DNA of 64,000 nucleotides from Stenogyne calaminthoides (lineage: Eukaryota > Streptophyta > Magnoliopsida > Lamiales > Lamiaceae): contig JBBCBC010000021.1 in assembly GCA_037126765.1 (NCBI GenBank), positions 27,772,319 to 27,836,318 of the forward strand, in the 5' to 3' direction. Of this stretch, positions 38,801 to 51,081 are shown one piece after another. Every line of letters begins with the position of its first letter. Positions within the stretch are counted from its first letter, which is position 1. Below the pieces are notes generated by a model. The model searched no databases. It had not been told where the DNA came from and saw nothing but the letters and a program-made list of their open reading frames with translations. Both the position numbers and the translations under genes were made by a program.

Positions 38801-41800
38801 GCCTCCGCCCCTCCCTAACTTCGGGGATGTTGCTTGAGACGTTGTCGCCGCCCTCCGTAACATGGGGACGCTGTCGCCGCCCCTCCGAAATGCGACATTG
38901 CCACCATCCTCCGTAATGTTGCCGCTGCCTCTTGAACTCTGGACATTGTCGCCGCCCCTCCAAAACATTGCCTCCCAGCCCTCCCAATTCGTAATATCGC
39001 CGACATACCTCAAGAACTTGGGATGTTGCCTCTGTCCCTCCAGAACATGGGACGTTGCCACCGCCGTCCCTACAGAACATTGTCGTCATTCCTCCGTAAC
39101 TTTAGACGTTCTCGCTGCTCCTCCGCATCGTTACCGCTATTCCTCAAGAACTTGGGACGTCGCTGCCGTCCCTCTAGAACTTGGTACGTTGTTGTCGTCC
39201 CTCTAGAACTTGGGACAGTATATGGTACTCTACCGCCCTCCCTCCTAAACTTGTGAAGTTGCCGTCGTCCCTGCAGAAAATTGCTGACATCCCTCCAGAA
39301 CTTGGGACATTGCCATCGTCCCTCCAGAACATGGGAGGTTGTCGCCGTCTCTCCAGAACTTGGGACCTTGTCACCGTCCCTCCTGAACTTGGGACGTTGC
39401 CGTCGTCCCTCTTGAACTTGGTACGTTTTCATCATCCCTCCAGAACGTGGGACTTTGCCGCAGTCCCTACAAAACATGGGAAAGTGCATAGGATGTTGCC
39501 ACCGTCCCTCTAGAACTTTGGATGTCGCCGTCGTCCATACATAACTTGGGACATCTTTGTCGTCACTCTAGAACTTCAGACGTTGTCGTCGTCCCTCCAG
39601 AATTTTGGACAGTGCATGGGATGTTGCGTCAATCCCTCCAGAACTTGGGAAGTTACTGTCGTTACTCAAGAACTTGGGAAGTTTTCGTCATCCCTCCTGA
39701 ATGTTGCCGTCGTCCCTCTAGAACTTGGAACGTTGTTGTCGTCCCTCCAGAACTAGGGACAATGCATGGTATGTTGCCCTCCAGAACTTGGGACTTTGCA
39801 GCCGTCCCTCAAGAACCTGGGAAAGTACATAGGACGTCCCTCCAGAACTTGGGATGTTGCCACCATCCCTCCAGAACGTTGCCGCCAACCCTCTAGAACT
39901 TGGGACATTGCCATCATCCCTCCATAACTTTGCCGTCGTCCCTCCAGAACTTGGGATGTTGCCGCCATCCCTCTAGAACTTGGGACGTTATCGTCGTCCC
40001 TCCATAACTTGGATCGCTCTTGCCGCGTTTCTAGAATTCGCGACATTGTCGCCTTTCCTCAAGAACTTGGGGACATTGTCATCAGATCTTCGTAACACGG
40101 GACATTGCCGTCGTCCCTCCTGAACATGGGATGTTGCCGCCGTCCCTCTAGAACTTGGGATATCACTGTAGTCTCACTAGAACTTGGGATATTGTCTTCA
40201 TCCCTCCAGAATTTGGAAAAGTGCATCGGAAATTGCCGCCGTCCCTCCAGAACACGGGACGCCGCCTTCCCTCCAAAACTTGGGATGTTGCCGCCGCATT
40301 CTCTATTACATGGAACAAAGGTACATGGATGTTGTCGCCGTCCCTCCGTAACTTTAGACATTCCCGCTGCTCCTCCATAATGTTACCGCTTATTCCTCCA
40401 AATCGGGACGCCGCCATTCCATTTAGAACTTGGTACATTGTTGTCGTCCATCCAAAATATGGGACAGAGCATGGTACTCTGCCGCTGTCCCTCCTGAACT
40501 TGTGAAGTTATCATCGTCTCTCCAGAAAATTGCCGACGTCCCTCCAGAACTTGGGACATTGCCGTCGTCCCTCTAGAACATGGGACGTTGTCGCTGTCCC
40601 TCCAGAACTTTGGACGTTGTCGCTATCTTTCCTAAACTTAGGACGTTGCCGCCATCCCTCCAGAACTTAAAACAGTGCTTGGGATATTGCCCTCCAGAAA
40701 TTGGGACGTTGTCGCCATCCCTCCAGAACATGGTACGTTTCCATTGTCCCTCCAGAACGTGGGACTTTGACGCAGTCCCTCCAGAACCTGGGAAAGTGCA
40801 TGGGATGTTGCCACCGTCCCTCTAGAACTTTGGATGACGCCGCCGTCCATCCAGAACTTGGGACATCTTTGTTGTCCCTCTTTAACTTGGGACGTTGTCA
40901 TCGTCCCTCCGCACTTTTGGATGCTGCATGGGACATCATACCTCGCGTTTCTAGAACTGGGAAGTTACCGTCGTTACTTAGAACTTGGGAAGTTTTTGTC
41001 ATCCCTCCGTAACGCTATCGCTGCCCCTCCGTAACTTGGGACTTGCCTTCATCCCTCCAGAACTTAGGACGTTGCCGTCGTCCCTCCAGAACATGGGACG
41101 TTATTGTCTTCCCCTCCGTAACTAGGGACAATGCATGGGATGTTGCCCTCCAAGACATAGACTTTGCCGCCCCCCCCCCAACATGGGACGTTGCCACCAT
41201 CCTCTAGAACGCTGCCGCCATCCTCTAGAACTTGGGGCGTTGCCATCATCCCTCCATAACATTGCCGCCATCCCTCCGTAACTTGTTTTCAGCCGCCATC
41301 AATCCCAGAACTTGGGATGTTGCTACCGCCCTCTACAACTTGGGGACGTTGTCGCCGCCCCTCCATAACAACTGGATCGCTGCCGCCGCCTCTAGAACTT
41401 GCGATGTTGCCGCTTTTCCTCCGTAATCTTGGGACATTTCCATCAGATCTTTAGAACTTGGGTCATTGTCGTTGTCCTCCCGAACGGGATGTTGCCGCTC
41501 CCTCCGTAACTTGGGATATCACCGTAGTCCCACTAGAACTTGGGACATTGTCTTCATCGCCCGCATTTGGGGGGATGTTGCATGGGATGTTGTCTTCATC
41601 CCTCCGCACTTGGGGACAAAGGCATGGGAAATTGTCGTTGTCCCTCTAGAACTTGGGGATGTTGTATGGGATGTTGTCTTTGCATTCTCCTCAACTTGGG
41701 ACGTTACCTTCATCCCCCCAGATTGCCGCCATCCCTCTAGAACATGGGAAAGTGCATGGGACGTTGCCACCATCCCTCCAGAACATGGGATGTTGCCGTC

Positions 41801-44800
41801 ATCCCTCCAGAACATGGGATGTTGCCACCGTCCCTCTAGAACTTGGGACGCATCGCCGTCCCTCCAGAACTTGGAACTTTGCCCTCCAGAACTTGGGATA
41901 TCGCCATAGTCCCTCTAGAAGTTGGGACGTTGTCGTCGTCCCTCCAGATTGTTGTCGCCGTCCTTTTAGAACTTGGGAATTTGTCGTTGTCCCACTAGAA
42001 CATTGCCACCATCCCTCCAGAACATGGGATAGTGCTTGGGACATTGCCGTCGCACCTCCAGAACTTGAGACATTACCGACATCCATCCAGAACTTGGGAC
42101 GTTGTCACAGTCCCTTTAGAACTTGGGAAGTTGCAGCCATCCTCGAGAACGCTGCCGCCGGCCCCTCCGTAATCTTGGGATGTTGTCGCCGGCCCTCTAG
42201 AACACGGGTTAATGCCGCCGCCCTCAAGAACTTGGGAAGTTCTCGACGTCTCCTCTAGAACTTGGTACAAAGTGCATGGGATGTTGCCCTCCAGAACTTG
42301 GGATTATGCCGCCATCCCTCCGTAACTTGGGATGTTTTTCTTCATTCCCTCTAAAATTTTGGACATTGCCGCCATCCCTCCCTTTAACTTGGGACATTGC
42401 CGCCGCCCTCTAGAATTTGGAGAAAGTGCACGGACGTTGCCATCATCCCTCCAAAACGTGGGGACGTTGCCATTTGTCCTTCCAAAACTTGGGATGTTGC
42501 CGCCATCCCTCTAGAACATAGGAAAGTGAATGGGACGCTGCCGCCGCCCCTGGCGAATCTTGGGATGTTGCCACCGCCCCTCCGTAACTTGGGACGCTGC
42601 CGCTTGTCCCTCCAAAACTTGGAACTTTACCAAAGTGTCTCGAATGTGGAACGCTGTTTACATCCGCTCGTAACTTTGGGAGATTGTCGCCGCTACCCGC
42701 ATCGTTGCCACCGCCCCTCCGCAACATGGGATAGCGCGATGGGACATTTCCGTCGCACCTCCGTAACATGGGACATTGCGCATATCCCTCCGTAACTTAG
42801 ACGTTGTCGCCCCTTTAGAATGGGAAGTTGTCGCCGCCCATCGAAAACGTTCACGCCGCCCCTCCGTAACTTGGGACGCGTTGCCTTCCCTCTAGAACAT
42901 GGGACAATGCCATCGTCCTTAAGAACTTGGAAAGTTCTGATAGTCCCTCTAAAACTTGGTACAGTGCATAGGATGTTGCCCTCCAGAACTTGGGACGTTA
43001 CCGCCGTCCCTCAAGAACTTGGGATAGTGCATGGGACGCGTTGCAAGATACCTCAACTTGGGATGTTACCATCAACCCTGCACTTAAGACGCTGCCACCA
43101 TCCTCTAGAACATGGAAAAGTGAATGGGACATTTCCGCCGCCCCTCCGCATCTTGGGATGTTTTTTTTGCCGTCCGCCCGCAACTTGGGACGTTGGCGCC
43201 GCCCCTCCGTAATCCTGGAACTTTGCCATTGTCCTCCCTGACAGGAACGCTGTCGATATCCGCTCGTAACTTGGGATGTTGCTGCTGCCCTCCGTAATCC
43301 TGGGATATCGCCATAGTCCCTCTAGAACTTGGGACGTTGTCGCCATCCTCAAGAACGTTGTCGCCGCCCTTCTAGAACTTGGGAGGTTGGCGTTGTCCCT
43401 CCGCATTTTTGCCACCGCCCCTCTAGAATATGGAATAGCGCGATAGGACGCTGCCGCCGCACCTCCGTAACTGGGACGCTGCGGCATATCCATCCGTAAC
43501 TTGGGACATTGTCACCATCCCTTTAGAACTTGGGAAGTTGTCATCGCCCCTCGAGAACATTGCCCGCCCCTCTCCGTAACTTGGGACGCTGCCGCCGCCC
43601 TCTAGAAACATGGGACGATGTCGCCGCCCTCAAGAACTTGAAAGTTTTGATCGCCCCTCCGAACTTAGTATGCTGCATAGATGTTGCCCTTCAGAACGTG
43701 GGACATTGCCACCATCCTCCTAAACTTGGGACATTGCCGCCGCCCCTCCGCACTTGGGAAAGTGCATCGACATTGCCGCCGCCCCTTAAAAAACGGGACG
43801 CCGGCCGTCCTTCCAAAAACTGGGGACATTGTCGCCGCCCCTCCGTAACTTGGGATGTTGCCGCCGCCCCTCTGTAACTTGAACAATGTCGCCGCTCCTC
43901 CGTAACATTGTCGCCGCCCCTCTAGTACTTGGGATATTGTAGTCGCCACCCGTAACTTAGAATGTTGAACGGGACGCTCCCACCGCCTCCGTAACTTTGG
44001 AAGTTGTTGTCGCCCCTCCAAACCATTGTCGCCGCCCCCTCCGTAACTTGGGACGCTGCCGCCGCCCCTCCGTAACTTGGGATGTTGTCGTTATCGCTTC
44101 CAGAACTTAAGAAAGTGCATGGGACGTTGTCGCCATCCCTCCATAACTTGAACGCTGTCGCCGCCCCTCCGTAACTTGCGACGCTACCATTTTCCTCCGT
44201 AACTTGGGATGTTGCCGCCGCCTCTCCGTAACTTGGGATGTTGCCATCGCCCCTTCCTTAACGGGATGTTGTCGCCATCCTTCGTAAATTGGGACGCCGC
44301 TGCCATCCCTCCGTAACTTGGTATATCACCGTAGTCTATCTAGAACTTGGGACGTTGTCGCCGCCCCTCCAAAACTTAGTAAAGTGCATAGGACGCCGCC
44401 GCCCCCTCCACAAACATGGGACGACGCCGCCCCCTCCGCAATTCTAGGATATTGCCGCCAGACATCCGTAATCCTGGGACGCTGTCCGCCGCCCCTTTAG
44501 AATTTAGACATTGCCGCCGCCTCCGTGGTTGGGACGCTGCTGCCGTAAGTCTAGAACATTGGACTGCATGGGAGTTGCCACCACTGGCCCCTCAAGAACG
44601 CCTGGGGCCGCCCTCACAGTTGGGACGTTGTCAACGCCCTTCTGTAATTTGGGATTTTTACCGCCCCTCCAAAAACTTGGGTTAGTGCATGAGACGCCGC
44701 CATCCCTCCAAAACTTGGGATGTTGTCGCCGCCCCTCCGTAACATACGACGCTGCTAAGCCGCCCCTTCAGAATATTGTTGCTTTTACTTCTCTAAAATT

Positions 44801-47800
44801 TGGGTCGTTGTCGTTGTCCCTCCAAATCATTGCCTCCGTCCCTCCAGAACTTGGGACGTCGCCTCCGTCCATATAGAACTTGGGACGTTGTTTTTCCCTC
44901 CGTAACTTGGGGGAAAGGCATGGTACGCCACCGCCGCCACTCCCAACTTGGGAAGTTGTCGCTGTGTCTCTTGAAATTGGGACGCTGCCGCCGCCCCTCC
45001 GTAACTTGGAACAAAGGTACGGGATGTTGCCTCCGTAACTTGGGATGTTGCGCCGGCCCCTCCAAAAATTTGGGACGTTGCTATCCCTCCGTAACGGGAC
45101 GTTGCCGCCATCCTTCCGTAATTCGGGACTTTGCCGCCGTCCCTCCAGAACTTGGGAAAGTGCATGGGATATTGCCCCCGTCCCTCCAGAACTTCGGATG
45201 TTTCTGTTGTCCCTCCAGAACGTGGGACGTTGCGGCCATCCCTCCTAAACTTGGGAAGTTGTCGTCGTCCCTCCAAAATGTTGCCACCGTCCCTCAAGAA
45301 TTTGGGACATTGTCGTCATCCCTCCATAACTTGGGACGTTGCCGCCAACCCTCCAGAACTTGGGAAGTTGTCACCGTCCCTCCAGAACTTGGAACTGTGC
45401 ATGGGATGTTGCCCTCCAGAACATGGGACGTTGTCATCGTCCCTCCAGAACTTGGGAAAGTGCATGGGACGTTGCCGCCATCCCTTCATAACCTTGAACG
45501 TTTCCGCCGTCCCTCCAGAACTTGAGACGTTGCTGTCTTCCCTCTAGAACTTGGGATGTTACTGTCGTCTCTCCAGAACTTGGGACGTTGCCATCGTCCT
45601 TCCTGAACGTGGGATGTTGCCGCCGTCCCTTCAGAAATTGGGACGTCGCAGCCGTCCCTCCAGAACTTGGGATATCACCGTAGTCCCTCTAGAACTTGAG
45701 ACGTTGTCGTCATCCCTCCAGAACTTGGGAAAGTGCATGGGACGTTGCCGTAGTCCCTCCTGAACATGGGACGCCGCTGTCGCCCCATTTGGGATGTTTC
45801 CGACGCATTCTAACATGGGATGCTGCATGGGATGTTGCCATGGACCTTTAGAACTTAGGATGTTGTCCCGCCCTTTTTAGAATTTAGGATGTTGTCGCCG
45901 CCCCATTAGAACTTAGGACATTGCCGCCGCCTAATTTGGGATGTTGCCACCGTCTCTAGAACTTAGGACGTTGTCGCTGCGTTTTTAGAAATAAGGACAT
46001 TGCCGCCGCCACCCGTAACTTGGGACATTGCATTGCCCCTCTAGAACGTTGGATGCTGTATGGGACATCGCTTCCCCTCAAGAAGTGGGGACGCTGCTAC
46101 TTACCTTCCGTAATCTTGAGACGCTGCCACCGCCCCTCCGTAACATAGACAAGACATGAGACGCTTCCATCGCCCCTCTAGAACTTGGGACGTTGTCGCC
46201 GCATCTCTTAACTTGGGACAAAGACATGAGACGCTGCCGCCATCCCCTCTAGAACATGGGACATTGTCGTCATCCCTCCAAAACATTGCCTCCGTCCCTC
46301 CAGAACTTGGGACGCCACCGCCATCCATCCAGAACTTGGGATGTTGCCTCCATCCCTCCTAACTTGGGACGGGCATGGGACGTTGTTGGCCGCCATCCCT
46401 CCGCAACGTTGCCGCCGTTTCCTCCGCAATTTTAGACGCTTCCCGCCCCTCTAGAACTTGACGCTGCCTATCGCCCCTTCGCAACATTGCCGCAATCCTC
46501 CGTAATCTTGTGTCGTCTCCGCCATCCCTCCAGAACTTGGGATGTTGCCGCCGTCCCTCTAGAACTTAAGACGCTGTTGTCGTCCCTCTAGAACTTGGGA
46601 AAGTGCATGGGACGTTGCCGCCGTTCCTCCATAACTTGGAACATTGCCGCCGTGCCTCCTGAACTTGTGACGTTGCCATCTTCCCTCCGTAACTTGGGAT
46701 GTTGCCGCCGCCTCCGTAACTCGGGGTTGTTGCCGTCATTTCTCCTAAAACTTGGGACGTTGTCATCGTCCCTCCAGAACGTAGGAATGTGCATAGGACG
46801 TTGCCGCCGTCCCTCCAAAACATGGGACGTCACTGCCGTCCCTCCAGAATTTGGGATGTTGCCGACGTACCTCCAGAACATGGGACAAAGGGTACGGGAT
46901 GTTACCGCCGCTTCTAGAACATACGACGCTGTTTTCATCCCTTTAGAACTTATGATATTGCCCCCGCCCCTCCAGAACTTACGATGTTGCCGCTGTCCCT
47001 CTACAATGTTTCCACCGTCCCTCTAGAACTTGGGACATTGTCGTCGTCCCTCCAAAATAGTGCCTCCGTCCCTCCGTAACTCGGGGACATCACCGCCATC
47101 CATCCAAAAACATGGGATGTTGCCGCCATCCCTCCTTAACTTGGGGACAAAGGTACATGACGACGTCCGCCGCCCCTCCGTAATCCTGGGACGCTGTCCC
47201 GCCGCCCTCAAGAACTTGCGACGTTGCCGTTGTCCCTCCGCACGTTTCCGGCCGGTCCATCTAGAACTTGGGATGTTTTCGTCGTCCCTCCAAAACATTG
47301 CCTTCGTCCCACCAGAACTAGGAACATCGCTGTCCCTCCAAAACATTGCCTCCATCCCTCCAGAACTTGGGATGTTGCCGCCTTCCTCCAGAACTTTGGA
47401 CAGAGCATGGTACGTTGCCGCCGCCGTTCCTCTAGAACGTTGCCGCCATTCCTCCGTAACTTTGGGCATTCCCGCTGCTCCTCCGCACGTTATCGCTATC
47501 CCTCCGTAACTTCGGACGTCGCCGCCGTCCCTCTAGACCTTGGGACGTTGTTGTCATCCCTCCAGAACTTTGGACAGTGGATGGTTCGCTGCCACCGTCC
47601 CTCCTGAACTTGGGAAGTTGTCGTCGTCCCTCCAGAACATTGTCATCGTCCCTCCAGATCATGGGACATTGCGGTCGTCCCTCCTAAACTTGGGACGTTG
47701 CAGCCGTCCCACCTGAACTTGGGACGTTGTCACCTTCCCTCCAGAACATGGAACAACGCATGGGATGTTGCCCTCCAGAACTTGGGACATCGCCTTCGCC

Positions 47801-49557
47801 CCTCCGTAACTTCGGGGACGTTTTTGCCATACCTTAACTTGGGACGTTGCCATTGTCCCTTAAATACATTGTCGCCATCCATCCAGAACTTGTGTCGTCT
47901 CCGCCGTCCTTCCAGAACTTGGGATGTTGCCACCATCCCTCTAGAACTTGGGACGTTGTCGTGGTCTCTCCAGAACATGGAAAAGTGCATGGGACATTAC
48001 CGCCGCCCCTCCATAACTTGGAACGTTACCGCCGAAGTTCCGTAACTGGGACGTTGCCGCCGCCCTCTTGAATGTGGGATATTGGCCCCGCCCCTTAAAA
48101 AATTGGGACGCCGCCGCCGCCTCTATAGAACTTGGGATATCACCGTTTAGTACTTCTGTAACTTGGGACGTTGTCGCCATCCCTGCGTAACTTGAAAAAG
48201 TGCATGGGACAATGCCGCCGCTTTTTCCATAACTTGGAACCTTGTCGCCATCCCTCCAGAACTTGCAACGTTATCGTCTTCCCTCCAGAACTTGTAATGT
48301 TGCAACCGTCTCTCCAGAACTTGGGACGTTGCCGTCGTCCCTCCTGAATGTGGGATGTTGCCGCCGTCCCTTCAAAAATTGGGACGTCGTCGCCATCTCT
48401 CCATAAATTGGGATATCACCGTAGTCCCTCTAGAATTTGGGACGTTTTTGTCGTCCCTCCAGAACATGGGAAAGTGCATGAGACATTACAGCCGTCCCTC
48501 CAGAACATGGGACGTCATTGCCGTCCCTCTTGAACTTGGAACAGTGCATGAGACGTTGCCGCCGTCCCTCCAAAACATGGGACATTACCGCTGTCCCTCC
48601 AAAACTTGCGAAGTTGCCGCTGTCCCACCAGAATGTTACCGTCGTCCCTCTTGAACTTGCGATGTTATCGTCGTCCCTCCAAAAGATTACCTCCGTCCCT
48701 CCAGAATTTGAAACGTCACCGCCATCCCTCTAGAACTTGGGATGTTGCCGCCGTCCCTCCTGAACTTGGGATGTTGCCGCCATCCCTCCAGAACATGGGA
48801 TGTTGTTGCCGTCCCTCCAGAACGTTGCCGCCATTCTTCCGTAAATCTCGACGCTCGCCGTGCCTCAAGAATGTTACTGCCATTCCTCCAGAACTTGGGA
48901 CGTCGCCGCCGTCCCTCTAGAACTTGGTACGTTGTTGTCATCCCTCCAGAACTTGGGACAGTGCATGGAACGCTGCCGCCATCCCTCCCCGAATTTTGAA
49001 GTTAACATCGCCCCTCCGTAACATCGCCACCGCTCCCCTCCGTAACTGGGGACATTGCCATCGCCCCTCCGTAACTTCAGACGTTGCCGCCCCCTCCGTA
49101 ACTTGGGACGTTGTCACCGCCCCCGCAGTAATCCTCCTGGAACAAAGGCTTAGGATATTGCCCTCCGTAACTTGGGACGCTACGCCGCCTCTCCAGAACT
49201 TAGTAGTTTCCATTGTCCATCCAGAACGTGGGACTTTGCCTCCGTCCCTCCAGAACTTGGGAAAGTTCAAGGGACGTTGCCACCATCCCTCTAGAACTTT
49301 GGATGTCCCTGCCATCTATGGAGAACCTGGGACATCTCCGCCGTCCCTCTAGAACTTGGGACGTTGTCGCCGCCCCCTCCGCACTTGGGGGATGCTGCAT
49401 AGACGCTGTCGCTCGCCTCCTAACTGGAAAGTTACCGCCGTTATTAGAACTTGGGAAGTTGCCGTCATTCCTCCAGAACATTGTCGCTGTCCCTCCGATC
49501 TTGGGACGCACGCCATCCCCCTGTAACTTAGACATTGTTGTCTTCCCTCAAGAACTA
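35801..49557 (+). repeat. 29-bp minisatellite array, block IV (mixed subfamilies A and B)
   Basis: Same array and orientation, but with long patches of a second unit type of the same 29-bp length: GGGACGCTGCCGC, then CGCCCC, then TCCGTAACTT. It differs from subfamily A at fixed positions (GTT to GCT, CGTCC to CGCCC, CCAGAAC to CCGTAAC). B patches are dense at about 36000-39100, 40300-41700, 42100-45120, 45780-46500, 47080-47510, 47800-48200 and 48960-49550, separated by A stretches. Single-base gaps and insertions (GTTTTTTTTGCC at 43160, GGGGGGATG at 41570) are commoner here. The patches could be real homogenised blocks or an assembly or consensus artefact. Confidence 0.9.
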
Positions 49558-49748
49558 GGGGACGGCGGCAATGTTCTGGAGGGACGATGGCAAATTCCCA
49601 GTTTAGGAGGGATGGCGGCAACGTCCCACGTTCTGGAGGGACGGCAGCACTGTCCCACGTTCTGGAGGGATGACGGAAACATCAGAAGTTTTGGAGGGAT
49701 GGCGGCAACATCCCATGCACTTTCCCAAGTTCTAGAGGGGACGGAAAG
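49558..49748 (-). repeat. 29-bp minisatellite, inverted terminal block
   Basis: After CTCAAGAACTAGG the units read as the reverse complement (GACGGCGGCAATGTTCTGGA, then GGGACGATGGC, and so on) for about 190 bp, or six to seven units. These are subfamily A units and include the 41-bp form (CATCCCATGCACTTTCCC at about 49702). The array ends at GGGGACGGAAAG, where the 65-bp repeats begin. Confidence 0.93.
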
Positions 49749-51081
49749 TTTTTTTGATGTGTTTCCGAGGATTATTGATAGTGATATCGATTACAATAGT
49801 CATTATTTTGATTTAGACCATCTACCAACAATAGTCAACTAATATCTTGGTATCATTAATGGAATGTCGTCTCTCGAAAACACATCCAAAGGTATTAGTA
49901 GACTATTGTAATTGGTATCACTAATGATAGATGGCCTCCCATAACACATCCAAAGGTATTAGTTGACTATTGTAATCTGTATCACTAATGGTAGAGGGTC
50001 TCTCGTAAACACATCAAAAGGTATTAGTTGACTATTGTAATCGGTATCACTAATGGAATGTCGTCTCTCGTAAACACAACCAAAGGTATTAGTTGACTAT
50101 TGTAATCTGTATCACTAATGGAATGTCGTCTCTCATAAATACATCCAAAGGTATTAGTTGACTATTGTAATTGGTATCACTAATGGAATGTCGTCTCTCG
50201 TAAATACATCCAAAGGTATTAGTTGACTATTATAATTGGTATCACTGATGGTAGATGGTCTCTCGTAAACTCATCCAAAGATATTAAAACACACTATCAG
50301 AATTTTGGTATCACTAATAGGTAGATGACTCTAAAACACATTCAATGGTATTAGTTGACTATTGTAATCGGTATCACTAATGGAATGTCATCACATTGTA
50401 ATTGGTATAGTCTATCAAACACATCCAAAGTATTAGCAATGACTATTTTTAATCAGAATGCATCACTAATTACTAATCGTCAACTAATATCTTTTGGATG
50501 TATTTAGAGAGAGACCATCTACTATTAGTGATACAATATTTACAATAGTCAACTAATACCTTTTGATGTGATTACGGGATTTTACATTCCATTAGTGATA
50601 CCAATTATAATAGTCAACTAATAAATTTGGATGTGTTTATTTAGAGACTACATTCCATTAGTGATACCGATTATAATAGTCAACCAATACCTTTGGATAT
50701 ATTTACGTGAGACTTACATTCCATTAGTGATACCGACATAATAGTAAACTAATACCTTTTAGATGTGTTTTATTTAGAGACCATCTACCATTATTGATAC
50801 CAATTAAAATAGTCAACTAATAACTTTGGATGTGTTTATTTAGAGACACATTTCATTAGTGATACCGACACAATAGTCAACTAATACCTTTTTGATGTGT
50901 TTACAAGAGACTACATTCCATTAGTAATACCGATTAAATAGTCAACTAATACCTTTCGATGTTTTTACGAGAGGACATTCCATTAGTAATACCGACACAA
51001 TAGTAAACTAATACCTTTTGTATGTGTTTATTTAGAGACAATATTCCATTAGTGATATCGATCACAATAGTAAACTAATAC
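49749..51081. repeat. 65-bp tandem array with orientation switches (foldback-like)
   Basis: AT-rich tandem repeat unrelated to the 29-bp satellite. In plus phase the unit runs GGTATCACTAATGGAATGTC, GTCTCTCGTAAACACATCC, AAAGGTATTAGTTGACTATT, GTAATC. GGTATTAG starts at 49891, 49955, 50020, 50085, 50150 and 50215, so the period is 64-65 bp. Two unit variants alternate (GGAATGTCGTCTC and GGTAGATGGTCTC). Orientation: minus phase 49749 to about 49837, plus phase to about 50470, then minus phase to 51081. The two longer arms are roughly 600 bp each and complementary in type, so single strands could form a large imperfect hairpin. No coding sequence. It could be a foldback transposon, subterminal repeats of a DNA element, or an inverted satellite. 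Confidence 0.88.

Noticed and set aside
1..49748. A CRISPR-like array, because repeats are about 29 bp.
   Set aside because: There are no unique spacers, no leader and no cas genes; the units are directly joined and the context is plant retrotransposons.
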